Made by a program: the position numbers and the translations under genes | Shown: in pieces, positions 27,143-34,848 of the stretch | How the letters are laid out: each line of letters opens with the position of its first letter | Position numbering within the stretch: the stretch's first letter is position 1 | Source of the DNA: Anabaenopsis elenkinii CCIBt3563 | Lineage (GTDB): Bacteria; Cyanobacteriota; Cyanobacteriia; Cyanobacteriales; Nostocaceae | DNA: 64,000 nt | Assembly (NCBI RefSeq): GCF_015245355.1 | Contig: NZ_CP063311.1 | Coordinates: 2,755,140-2,819,139, forward strand | Reading direction: 5' to 3' | Notes under the pieces: model-generated | Told to the model about the DNA's origin: nothing | Database searches by the model: none | What the model saw: the letters and a program-made list of their open reading frames with translations, nothing else

Positions 27143-27772
27143 TCATTGGTCATTGATCAGATTTTCCTTGACCAGGGGATTGAGTATAACCTGATTAACA
27201 ATACCATCAGGTTTAGCGGAGCGAATCGCGGGACGGGTGCGCTTGTAACCCGCTCTTTCAGCCTTTTGATGTTCATAATCAATCAGTCTGCCATAATGTT
27301 CATGCTTGCTTAAATTCATGGACAAGAAAATATGCTGGCGGATATTCCCAAATCCTTTACGGTTAAAAAACTTCAGAGCTGGGTTATTAGTAGGATCTGT
27401 ATCTACTAGCATGAACCGCGCCCCATCTTCAATCATCCTGGCGATGACATGATCAACTAACTTATCTGCTACTCCCCGACGCTGAAATTTGGGACTTACA
27501 GCTAGCCATAGTATATAACCGTAAGTCCAGGAGGCTTTAGTAATAATAGTTCCCAAAATAAACCCCGCTAACTCCCCATCGGTTTCCGCTACTAAACAAT
27601 ATTCTGGGTCTGTATTGTAAAGTCCAATTACCTCCCATTCGTCCCAGGTACGATATAAATAAGGATATAAATCGCTGGTAAATAACTGTTCTCCCAAGTG
27701 GTAAACCGGGGAAATATCATCAATACCTAATTCACGAACATAAATCAAATTAGTTTCATCAAAGTTCTTCAT
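27143..27772 (-). CDS. GNAT-family N-acetyltransferase
   Basis: 209 aa. The acetyl-CoA-binding core is ILWLAVSPKFQRRGVADKLV (about residues 88-107, Q/R-x-x-G-x-A type), followed by NPALKFFNRKGFG, the C-terminal GNAT motif. A basic 40-residue tail (RAGYKRTRPAIRSAKPDG) is unusual and may bind RNA or ribosomes. It starts 20 bp downstream of the PD-(D/E)XK nuclease gene on the same strand, likely one transcript. Related RimI-like proteins modify protein N-termini; the substrate here is unknown. Confidence 0.85.
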   Translation of the reverse strand: MKNFDETNLIYVRELGIDDISPVYHLGEQLFTSDLYPYLYRTWDEWEVIGLYNTDPEYCLVAETDGELAGFILGTIITKASWTYGYILWLAVSPKFQRRGVADKLVDHVIARMIEDGARFMLVDTDPTNNPALKFFNRKGFGNIRQHIFLSMNLSKHEHYGRLIDYEHQKAERAGYKRTRPAIRSAKPDGIVNQVILNPLVKENLINDQ

Positions 27773-27791
27773 ATGACAATGTCCCTAGAAT

Positions 27792-28586
27792 TCACAGGGT
27801 TACTTCTGGAATATTGGCAATATTGGGTAAATTCTGTTGATGTTCTGCCTGGGCTTGTGTCCGTTGGCAAAGTGTGGCAAAATGGCAATAATTACAGGTT
27901 GTACTATTTTCCGGTACTTGTGGAAATGCTTGTTTGCTTTGATAAGCTTCTAGCCAATTGGTTAGTTGATTTAACAGTTGATCAAGTCTTTGGGCTGTGC
28001 GCTGATGCTGGGTATGATCGTAATTAAATTGAATATTTTGCGGTTGACCTTCAGACTGGAAAAACCAGTAAGTCATAGAAATATTTTGAGGTAAATAGGC
28101 GCTTGTTTCAGCCAAAACATATAAATAAAGACGTGTTTGCCAATTCTGTTGTAATTTGCGTTTATTTAGTGGTTTAGGATAGGTTTTCCAGTCCAGAATT
28201 TGGGCTTGGAAAGGATCGGCGATGAGTAAATCATAAACGACACAGAGTAAATAGTTTTGAATTTGCAATGTGCGACAATGTTCGCTTTCACGAAAGCTTG
28301 GCGGTACAGTTGGTGTTAAAAGTTCTGGTACTAGATTAGTAAGTGCTGATATCCAGCTTTGCAGTTGAGGATCTGCTTGGAGGAAACCATTAATTGGTAA
28401 ACCCATTTCTCGCTGTTGCATCAGCAGGTGAAAGCGACTACCCAAAATTTGGTTTTCTTCGTGGTCGGGATGGGAGAGCAGGTGCAGTTTGTCTAAGTAT
28501 GTGTGTTGAAATTGACGGGGACAAGTTTCTAGTAAGTTAAGATGTCCTTGAGATAGGTGTAATACTTGAGTTGTTTCTGATGCCAT
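27792..28586 (-). CDS. PD-(D/E)XK nuclease family protein with Fe-S cysteines (Cas4/RecB-like)
   Basis: 264 aa. LSQGHLNLLETCPRQFQHTY at the N-terminus (first Cys), the nuclease core DLLIADPFQAQILDWKTYP (D and D-x-K), then QTRLYLYVL, and a C-terminal cluster CNYCHFATLCQR. Four cysteines in this arrangement ligate a 4Fe-4S cluster in AddB/Cas4-type nucleases. No CRISPR genes are near, so a DNA-repair role is more likely. Pairs with the GNAT gene downstream. Confidence 0.85.
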   Translation of the reverse strand: MASETTQVLHLSQGHLNLLETCPRQFQHTYLDKLHLLSHPDHEENQILGSRFHLLMQQREMGLPINGFLQADPQLQSWISALTNLVPELLTPTVPPSFRESEHCRTLQIQNYLLCVVYDLLIADPFQAQILDWKTYPKPLNKRKLQQNWQTRLYLYVLAETSAYLPQNISMTYWFFQSEGQPQNIQFNYDHTQHQRTAQRLDQLLNQLTNWLEAYQSKQAFPQVPENSTTCNYCHFATLCQRTQAQAEHQQNLPNIANIPEVTL

Positions 28587-28742
28587 TCTTTTATTTAAAC
28601 ACTAACAGACTCAGCTAAGAAGAAATATGGGTGAAAATGTTGCGTGTCTGCTGTTGTTCAGGCTATTTGAAGAGAAAAATAAAAGGTGAAGGATGAATTT
28701 TGCATTTTGTTTCATCCCTCTACCTTTTTATGTACCTGATGC

Positions 28743-28943
28743 TTATTTAATGTTAGCCCGTGCGTCCTTCACTGCGGCAAAGAAAAATAATCCTGTCAGT
28801 GGAATGCTCAATGCAAGGATAATCGCAGTTACCTGAACACCGAAATCTGGTTCTCCAGAGGTAAGTTCAAAAACTGAACCGACTGCGGCGATCGCTGTTA
28901 TGCAAGCGCCACCGAGAAATAAACCGCTTTTTGGAGTATACAC
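28743..28943 (-). CDS. small two-TM membrane protein, 66 aa
   Basis: Two hydrophobic segments (about 6-27 and 34-58: KSGLFLGGACITAIAAVGSV, VTAIILALSIPLTGLFFFAA) with a charged tail KDARANIK. Codon use looks native. No family recognised; similar small membrane proteins are common around photosynthetic housekeeping genes, but no function can be claimed. Confidence 0.65.
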   Translation of the reverse strand: MYTPKSGLFLGGACITAIAAVGSVFELTSGEPDFGVQVTAIILALSIPLTGLFFFAAVKDARANIK

Positions 28944-29101
28944 TATTATTCCTATGCAAAAATGTTAATAATTGCTCAGATTGTTATTTTACTTGATGCT
29001 GGAAGTGTCGGCACTATCCAGTTTACAAGCTTTTATTATTTAATTCATGTTACCATGAATTGCGTCAATCCAGGATGAGCAAAACAGATTTTGCTTAACC
29101 C

Positions 29102-29665
29102 CTATGCTACTGGTTTCACCGATTGGTAGGAGAAGCCATTTTTCGATAGTTCCTGGGCTAAAGTCAGAGAATTTTCTACCCGGTCTACAAATACTACACC
29201 CTTGAGGTGATCCATTTCGTGCTGAATACAGCGTGCGAGTAGATCATGGGCTTTGAGGGTTTTGGGACGGCCATACTCATCTTTATAAGCAATTTCCACT
29301 GATTCGGGGCGCTTGACATCTAAATAGACGTTAGGAATGCTTAAACAACCCTCTTGGGCGACGCAGACTTCTTTACTGAACTGTTTAATTGTGGGGTTGA
29401 TTAATACGAGTGGGGGGTTAGCGGGGTTATCTGGTTCGCAATCAATCACAATCAGTTGTTTATGAATTCCCACTTGAGGAGCTGCTAAACCAATACCATC
29501 GCTACTGTACATAGTTTGCAGCATTTCCCGGATCAGTTGACGGATTTCATCATCTACTTTAGTAATCCGCTTGGCATCTTGACGCAGGACGCGATCGCCC
29601 AGATAGTGAAGTTCTAAGGGGGGATTTTTTAACTTTTTCTTCTCGACAGCAATTTCAGAAGGCAT
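29102..29665 (-). CDS. def: peptide deformylase
   Basis: 187 aa. All three motifs: GIGLAAPQVG, EGCLSIPNVY and QHEMDHLKG, giving the Cys and two His metal ligands plus catalytic Glu. Removes formyl from nascent N-terminal Met. N-terminal extension of about 15 residues is ordinary for cyanobacteria. Divergent from the DUF3598 gene. Confidence 0.97.
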   Translation of the reverse strand: MPSEIAVEKKKLKNPPLELHYLGDRVLRQDAKRITKVDDEIRQLIREMLQTMYSSDGIGLAAPQVGIHKQLIVIDCEPDNPANPPLVLINPTIKQFSKEVCVAQEGCLSIPNVYLDVKRPESVEIAYKDEYGRPKTLKAHDLLARCIQHEMDHLKGVVFVDRVENSLTLAQELSKNGFSYQSVKPVA

Positions 29666-29808
29666 GATAGTTAATGGCTGAGTTGTGAAAATTCCTACTA
29701 TTTCAATTCTAACAATCTTAGTTTAACGACTCCGTTGACTTAGGCACAGTGCTAGGATGCAATGGGCTGGTGATTGCCAAGAGTTGAAGTTAGTTGAGGA
29801 CTTATTTT

Positions 29809-30618
29809 ATGGCTTCTCAGTGGGAATCTTTACTGCAAAACCTTGGAGAGTGGCGAGGTTCATTTACCCGATTCTCACCCCAAGGTACACAGGTAGAAGA
29901 TATCAAAAGCGTGGTTTCTTTGCAAGGGTTGAATAACAATCAAGCTATTCGCCAGGTTGTTCGCCGCCATGGACAAGAGGATTTAATTTTAGAATATAGT
30001 AGTTTAGCTAAGAGTACCCTGTTTTTTGCCAATGGTGCGTTTTCCCAAGGTTCAATTCAGCTCGCACCATTTACAGAGTTTGGGGCAGAACTTGGTTTAA
30101 TTTATGAACATCGCCGCTTACGTCTGGTGCAAATTTTTAATAAAAATGGTCAGTTAGATCAAATAACTTTGATTCGAGAACATTTAGCGGGGACTGAACC
30201 AGTAGAACAGCCATGCTTAAAAATAGAGGAATTATTGGGAGAATGGCAAGGTGAAGCCGTAACTATATATCCAGATTGGCGATCGCCTCAACAATACGGT
30301 ACAAGTTTAAAGTTACAATTAGATCACCATGGGCGGTTAGTGCAAACTTTAACTTTTGGCGATCGCTCAATTACCTCTACAGGCACTATTCAAGGTTCTA
30401 TAATTAACTTTGACCAAAATCCCCAAAACCAGGTACAAGTATTACTGCTTCCTGGTGGTGCTTGTGTAACATCTCCCCTACAGGTGCAGTTGCGTCAATC
30501 TTTCTTTTTAGAATTAGGTTGGTTAATTCAACCTTTTGTGCGTCAACGTATGGTGCGCAGCTACAACGAAAAAGGGGAATGGGTGAGTTTAACACTAGTC
30601 ACAGAAAAAAAAGTATAA
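29809..30618 (+). CDS. DUF3598 (lipocalin-like) protein
   Basis: 269 aa from ATG 29809, which follows GAGGA; a TTG start five codons upstream would span that site. Two similar beta-rich halves: about 1-125 (WESLLQNLGEWRGSFTRFSP) and about 140-269 (LKIEELLGEWQGEAVTIYPD), each starting with the L-x-x-L-G-E-W-x-G motif of lipocalin-like DUF3598 proteins. Found in cyanobacteria and plastids and suspected to bind pigments or lipids; not proven here. Convergent with aat. Confidence 0.82.
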   Translation: MASQWESLLQNLGEWRGSFTRFSPQGTQVEDIKSVVSLQGLNNNQAIRQVVRRHGQEDLILEYSSLAKSTLFFANGAFSQGSIQLAPFTEFGAELGLIYEHRRLRLVQIFNKNGQLDQITLIREHLAGTEPVEQPCLKIEELLGEWQGEAVTIYPDWRSPQQYGTSLKLQLDHHGRLVQTLTFGDRSITSTGTIQGSIINFDQNPQNQVQVLLLPGGACVTSPLQVQLRQSFFLELGWLIQPFVRQRMVRSYNEKGEWVSLTLVTEKKV

Positions 30619-30652
30619 GGTTTTATGACTGAGTGGGGAAAACCGGTGTGAT

Positions 30653-31228
30653 TCACAGCAAAAAACAGCCACATTGCACCGCTTGTTCAAGTAGTACTTG
30701 ATATTCTTCATTCTGAATCCCATAAGCGCCAAATCTAGCTAAATGGGGGTTCATCATTTGAGCATCAAACAGCATAAATTGGCGTTGACGCAATCTTTCC
30801 ACCAACTTTACCATAGCCACCTTAGAACCGTCAGGGATGTGGTAAAACATCGACTCACCAATAAAAGCACCCCCAATGATAATTCCCAGAATACCCCCAG
30901 CTAGTTGGTCACCTTGCCAAGTTTCAAAACTATAAGCGTAACCATTCTGGTAAAGTAAATGATAAATCTCTTGTAATTCCGGTGAAATCCAAGTGGTGTC
31001 GCGGTTAGCACACCCAGCAACCACAGCCGGAAAATCACGGTTGATGCTGACGGTAAAACGCTCTTGATTGAGAACACGCTGTAGGGACTTAGGGTAGCGG
31101 AATCGCTCATCCAAGGGAATCAGAGTGCGATCGCGGCTAGTGTACCATCCCAGGCCTTTGTGATCATCAGCCATGAGAAAATAACCTTGAGCATAACCCC
31201 GAACAAGAGCAGCGATATCGTATTGCAT
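30653..31228 (-). CDS. aat: leucyl/phenylalanyl-tRNA-protein transferase
   Basis: 191 aa. Family pattern: [35 protein letters not shown] block, [46 protein letters not shown], and [15 protein letters not shown]. Adds Leu or Phe to N-terminal Arg/Lys proteins for N-end-rule degradation by ClpS/ClpAP. Short N-terminus compared with E. coli (234 aa), usual in cyanobacteria. Confidence 0.95.
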   Translation of the reverse strand: MQYDIAALVRGYAQGYFLMADDHKGLGWYTSRDRTLIPLDERFRYPKSLQRVLNQERFTVSINRDFPAVVAGCANRDTTWISPELQEIYHLLYQNGYAYSFETWQGDQLAGGILGIIIGGAFIGESMFYHIPDGSKVAMVKLVERLRQRQFMLFDAQMMNPHLARFGAYGIQNEEYQVLLEQAVQCGCFLL

Positions 31229-31301
31229 AATTTAAGCAAACAAGCAAAAAACCTCAGCGTACCTTTGCGTGTCCTTAGCGTTCCTCTGCGTTGAAAAAAA
31301 G

Positions 31302-31631
31302 ATGACTGAAGCAATCCCACCCATTACCCTACCACCCGCCAACAACCCCGATCTTGAAGGCCAATGGTTACAAGAAAACTTATTGCGGTGGCTAGATACA
31401 GAATTTTTACCAGAAACAGTCAACCAAAAAATTGCCCACAGGGCGGCGCAAATTTTTGTCAGACAACGCATGGAAGGAGAAAATGATCTAGGCTCTCTGG
31501 TTATAGCCATTGTCACAGAGATGCAGGCTTTTGATTTTTCCAAAAGTTTCTACGGAGAATTTGCGATCGCCAACGCCGTCAGCGATCTACTTTTAGATAG
31601 TCTAGGTATAGACCGTTGCTGCGGAGAATAG
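31302..31631 (+). CDS. conserved-type hypothetical protein, 109 aa
   Basis: Start ATG 31302 (MTEAIPPITLPP); upstream frame is repeat DNA of the CTTTGCGT kind and is not likely coding. Acidic, helical, soluble: LEGQWLQENLLRWLDTEFLP, then HRAAQIFVRQRMEGENDLGS, then FYGEFAIANAVSDLLLDSLG. Its size and style resemble cyanobacterial housekeeping hypotheticals. I do not recognise the family. Ends in a hairpin shared with rpsN on the other strand. Confidence 0.7.
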   Translation: MTEAIPPITLPPANNPDLEGQWLQENLLRWLDTEFLPETVNQKIAHRAAQIFVRQRMEGENDLGSLVIAIVTEMQAFDFSKSFYGEFAIANAVSDLLLDSLGIDRCCGE

Positions 31632-31637
31632 TTGGCT

Positions 31638-31662
31638 CATTTTCTCCTGGAAGGAGAAAATG
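31638..31662. terminator. bidirectional terminator-type hairpin
   Basis: Ten-bp perfect stem CATTTTCTCC/GGAGAAAATG with a 5 nt loop, between the convergent 109-aa gene and rpsN. Confidence 0.7.
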
Positions 31663-31670
31663 ACCAATAC

Positions 31671-31973
31671 CTACCAGCTAGACTTAACCACTCCGGGTAA
31701 AAGACCTTGATGGGCCCATTCCCGTAACACATTCCGAGACAGACCAAAGTCGCGATAAACACCTCTAGGACGACCAGTTACCCAGCAGCGATTGCGGTGA
31801 CGAGTGGGCGCACTATTACGGGGTAGCTGTTGAATTTTCCGGTGAATTTCCAATTTCTCCAAAGGAGATTCTACACTTTTGAATTCTTCCAATAATGTTT
31901 CTCGCTTTTCACGATACTTTTGTACCAACTTGGCGCGTTTTTTTTCGCGCTCAATCATACTCTTTTTTGCCAT
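31671..31973 (-). CDS. rpsN: 30S ribosomal protein S14
   Basis: 100 aa, basic. [20 protein letters not shown] at the start and [40 protein letters not shown] at the end define the long, zinc-free S14 type of cyanobacteria and plastids. Encoded outside the main ribosomal operon, as in other cyanobacteria, downstream of nth/rseP. Confidence 0.98.
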   Translation of the reverse strand: MAKKSMIEREKKRAKLVQKYREKRETLLEEFKSVESPLEKLEIHRKIQQLPRNSAPTRHRNRCWVTGRPRGVYRDFGLSRNVLREWAHQGLLPGVVKSSW

Positions 31974-32030
31974 AAATTCTCTAACTGATTTTCAGACAGC
32001 ATTTTCTATTCTATCGTGTTTTCACGATTT

Positions 32031-32717
32031 CTAGGAATTAATGTTTTTTTTACCAGTGGGACATAAATCATAGAGGTCGCAATCTCCGCAGTTGGGAGAA
32101 CGGGCTTTACAAATAGCACGACCGTGATAAATCAAACGTATTGACCAGTTTTCCCAATCTGGCTGGGGTAACAACTTGATTAAATCTTGCTCAATGCGAA
32201 CCGGATCAGAAAATTTCGTTAACCCCAAGCGTTGGCTCAATCGCTTAACGTGAGTATCAACAGTTACCCCTGCATTAATACCATAAGCGTGAGCTAAAAC
32301 TACATTTCCCGTTTTTCGCGCCACCCCTGGAAGCTTTAACAATAGCTCCATTTCCTTGGGAACTACTGAGTCAAACTCCTTGACAATCATCCGACAAGCT
32401 GCTTGAATATTTTTCGCCTTATTCCTGTAAAAACCCGTAGAACGAACTAAATTTTCTAACTCTTCTAGATCAGCATTGGCTAAACTAGCCGCGTCTGGAA
32501 AGCGGGCAAATAAAGCTGGTGTAACTTTATTCACCCGCTCATCAGTACACTGAGCAGAAAGAATAGTTGCTACCAACAGTTGTACTGGGGTGGAGTAATT
32601 CAAAGAGCAAGTTGCATCTGGATAAAGAACTCGTAAACGGGCGAGAATTTCTAACGCCCGTTGCTTTGGAGATAAAGATTTGCGGGTAACACTCACTGGA
32701 ATAACTTTTGCACCCAA
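32031..32717 (-). CDS. nth: endonuclease III (DNA glycosylase/AP lyase)
   Basis: 228 aa. Helix-hairpin-helix LLKLPGVARKTGNVVLAHAY with catalytic Lys, then VDTHVKRLSQRLGL with catalytic Asp, and the 4Fe-4S motif ICKARSPNCGDCDLYDLCP. Removes oxidised pyrimidines in base excision repair. Its start overlaps the rseP end by 25 bp, so translation is coupled. Confidence 0.96.
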   Translation of the reverse strand: MGAKVIPVSVTRKSLSPKQRALEILARLRVLYPDATCSLNYSTPVQLLVATILSAQCTDERVNKVTPALFARFPDAASLANADLEELENLVRSTGFYRNKAKNIQAACRMIVKEFDSVVPKEMELLLKLPGVARKTGNVVLAHAYGINAGVTVDTHVKRLSQRLGLTKFSDPVRIEQDLIKLLPQPDWENWSIRLIYHGRAICKARSPNCGDCDLYDLCPTGKKNINS

Positions 32718-33790
32718 TCTAACTGGGAGGTTAACTGACTAGTTTCTTTAACAATCAGAAAAATTCCTAGTCCTAAGAGTAACATTAAACCAGTTTGCAT
32801 CACACCTTCTTGAATGCGGTTAGGTAGTGGCTTACCTCGTAAACCTTCAATGAGCAAAAATGCCAATTGTCCGCCATCTAGAGCGGGTAAAGGTAAAATA
32901 TTGATAATTGCCAAGTTAATGCTGATTAAAGCCGCAAAAAAGAACAGACTACCTGTATCATTTTGGGCAATGGAGGAGCCAATTTGGACAATTTTAATCG
33001 GTCCTGCTACCTGACCAGCTGTTTCGCCGAAGTTGGTGATTAATTGGCCAAAGCCTTGAAATGTCATGGTAATCAGGCGCTGAAATTCGCCTCCACCAAT
33101 GTTGAAAGCTTGTCCCAAATTCCTTACGGGACGGCGGATGACTTCACCATTGGGAGCAAGTCCAACCCCAATAGTACCTCCTGCTGGCTTGTCTTCAGGA
33201 ACTAGATTTACGGTCATCTTTTGGTCGCCACGGGCAATTTCTAGCTGTACAGGTTGACCTGGACTGTTCTTGATAATATCCCGTAAGTCTTCTATTTCTT
33301 GTAGTGCTGTGCCAAATTCCCTTTGATTAGCCGCTAAAATCACATCTCCGGGTTTAATTCCGGCGGATGCGGCTACAGAACTCACCTCTGGCGCTAGTTG
33401 TTGAATTAAAACTCCTGGTTGGCTGGATTGTCCTATACCAATGAGGCTGACTTGGGTTACCAACAGGAAATAGGCAAAGATTAAGTTGGCGATGACTCCC
33501 GCGCTGATGACGATCGCCCGGTCTAAAATTGGCCGGTTGCGCAGCAAATTCGGGTCATTGGGGGGAACATCGCTATCTGGGTCATCATCGGGAAAGCCCA
33601 CAAACCCACCTAAAGGAAAGGCGCGGATGGCGTATTCGGTTTGAGATCCTTGGTATTTCCAAAGAACGGGGCCAAATCCTAAAGAGAAGCGGTTAACGAG
33701 AATACCTTGAGAACGAGCTGCGGTAAAGTGTCCTAACTCGTGTACCAAGATCAAAACAGCCAAGACTGCGATCGCTGCTAAAACTGACAT
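32693..33790 (-). CDS. rseP: site-2 metalloprotease RseP (M50)
   Basis: 365 aa. Zinc motif LVHELGHFTAARS at about residues 16-28 in the first TM helix, a PDZ domain (about 125-200: AASAGIKPGDVILAANQREF), and the NILPLPALDGGQ motif with the third zinc ligand near residue 308. About four TM segments. Cleaves membrane-bound anti-sigma factors or signal-peptide remnants. Upstream, the expected serS neighbour is displaced by an accessory insert of about 5 kb. Confidence 0.95.
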   Translation of the reverse strand: MSVLAAIAVLAVLILVHELGHFTAARSQGILVNRFSLGFGPVLWKYQGSQTEYAIRAFPLGGFVGFPDDDPDSDVPPNDPNLLRNRPILDRAIVISAGVIANLIFAYFLLVTQVSLIGIGQSSQPGVLIQQLAPEVSSVAASAGIKPGDVILAANQREFGTALQEIEDLRDIIKNSPGQPVQLEIARGDQKMTVNLVPEDKPAGGTIGVGLAPNGEVIRRPVRNLGQAFNIGGGEFQRLITMTFQGFGQLITNFGETAGQVAGPIKIVQIGSSIAQNDTGSLFFFAALISINLAIINILPLPALDGGQLAFLLIEGLRGKPLPNRIQEGVMQTGLMLLLGLGIFLIVKETSQLTSQLDWVQKLFQ

Positions 33791-33839
33791 AGAGCTTAGT
33801 CAAAATTCCGATATATTATTCTTATTCTAATAGTTAAGG

Positions 33840-34527
33840 AATGGCTAAGGAGTCTGAGCACTAACGCACTACTCCAATTTCCATAGAGGTGGCCAGCACA
33901 AACTTACTCACAAGAAAATCGCCGAAAGGCACGGAAGCCACTTGGCTTTAGACAGTGGAGGAAGTGCCAACGGCGAATAAATTGCCTTAAATCTATCCGT
34001 GATGAGGCTCTTCGATATATCTTTTGATAACGTCTGCTGAAACTTGTCCAGCAGTAGAATAAAAATAGCTATTAGTCCATAGGCTAGGAAGTTTAAGTAA
34101 TTCAGGAAATTCTCGTCTTAATAAGCAAGATGACCGTCCTTTAAAAGCTTTAACTACTTGATTTATAGCAACATCAGGTTGATGTTCTACGAATAAATGA
34201 ACATAGTCTGGGGCAACTTCAAGAGCAAGTATGTCCCAGTCTTTTTCTTTGGCTAATTCATAAATTATCTGTCGAAGGCGTTTAGCTATCTCTCCAGATA
34301 ATACCTTTTTCCGTCGTTTGGGTATCCAGACAATATGCACTACCGCATTACCTTTTGAATGATTCCCTGTTCTGTATTCTAGCGTGGACTTCATGTTGTT
34401 TGGTGATTGCTGTTGACAAGTAAATCATATCTCAACCATACTTTTGGAATCAACAAGCATTGAAGGTCGAACAATGTACGGATGCCAACAAGTTCTTATT
34501 AAGTCTGATAAATCAACAACAGCAATC
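33840..34527 (-). mobile_element. IS200-type element (tnpA only), boundaries approximate
   Basis: The tnpA gene is flanked by hairpin-rich sequence on its 3' side (33850-33990; e.g. GCCACTTGGC / GCCAAGTGGC-like pairing). On its 5' side there is an 11-bp inverted repeat GATTGCTGTTG/CAACAGCAATC (34405-34415 with 34517-34527). A MITE-like end starts at 34528. No accessory tnpB is present. IS200 elements have subterminal hairpins and no duplication, so exact ends cannot be set. Confidence 0.55.
33993..34394 (-). CDS. tnpA: IS200/IS605-family transposase TnpA (Y1 HUH type), possibly inactive
   Basis: 133 aa. Typical fold order: VVHIVWIPKRRKKVL, LEVAPDYVHLFVEHQP, VVKAFKGRSSCLLRREFPEL, SLWTNSYFYSTAGQVS, and the catalytic Tyr in VIKRYIEE. 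The expected HUH motif (H-V-H) reads Y-V-H here: the first His is Tyr (TAT against CAT, one base). Loss of a metal ligand would abolish ssDNA cleavage, so the copy may be inactive unless this is a natural variant. Confidence 0.88.
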   Translation of the reverse strand: MKSTLEYRTGNHSKGNAVVHIVWIPKRRKKVLSGEIAKRLRQIIYELAKEKDWDILALEVAPDYVHLFVEHQPDVAINQVVKAFKGRSSCLLRREFPELLKLPSLWTNSYFYSTAGQVSADVIKRYIEEPHHG

Positions 34528-34592
34528 TTAGAGGATGTTTGATAAGTTTTCAACAGGTAATTTTTATCTTAGGGAACACACCGAACACGGTA
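34528..34592. repeat. MITE-like repeat, copy B (half, one end)
   Basis: TTAGAGGATGTTTGATAAG, TTTTCAACAGGTAATTTTTA and TCTTAGGGAACACACCGAA form the right half of the family in reverse orientation; the other half is missing. Confidence 0.7.
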
Positions 34593-34674
34593 TGGCTAAC
34601 GCCACGCTATCGACTTCCCTCACCGACCACACAAAAAATACCCACAGATACCCGACTTCTAGCTAAATTATGGT

Positions 34675-34724
34675 AGTCAGATTCATCTGACTTCAGCTAT
34701 CAGACAGGGGTTTATAACCCCTGG
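34675..34724. repeat. double-hairpin repeat, copy 1
   Basis: Two adjacent hairpins, AGTCAGATTCATCTGACT and CAGGGGTTTATAACCCCTG, joined by TCAGCTATCAGA. The same arrangement with compensating changes (AGTCGG...CCGACT) is at 63000-63049. Confidence 0.7.
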
Positions 34725-34848
34725 TTTGTGACATCCCACTTTGCGAACCTTTGCGCGTACTTAGCGACCTTTGCGTTTAAAACCCAGACAAAAACACAAA
34801 TCCATAACATAATAATGACTCACACCACCTAGAGTATCTCCACCAAAA

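Noticed and set aside
26780..27146. Plus and minus open frames over the TTCCGGTGTTCCCTG repeats (Pro-Val / Gly-Thr-Pro-Glu-Gln repeats)
   Set aside because: They are translations of the MITE microsatellite in both directions, with no homology and no ribosome site.
27792..28586. Cas4
   Set aside because: The nuclease and Fe-S cysteines resemble Cas4, but there is no CRISPR locus nearby; a RecB-like repair nuclease is the safer call.
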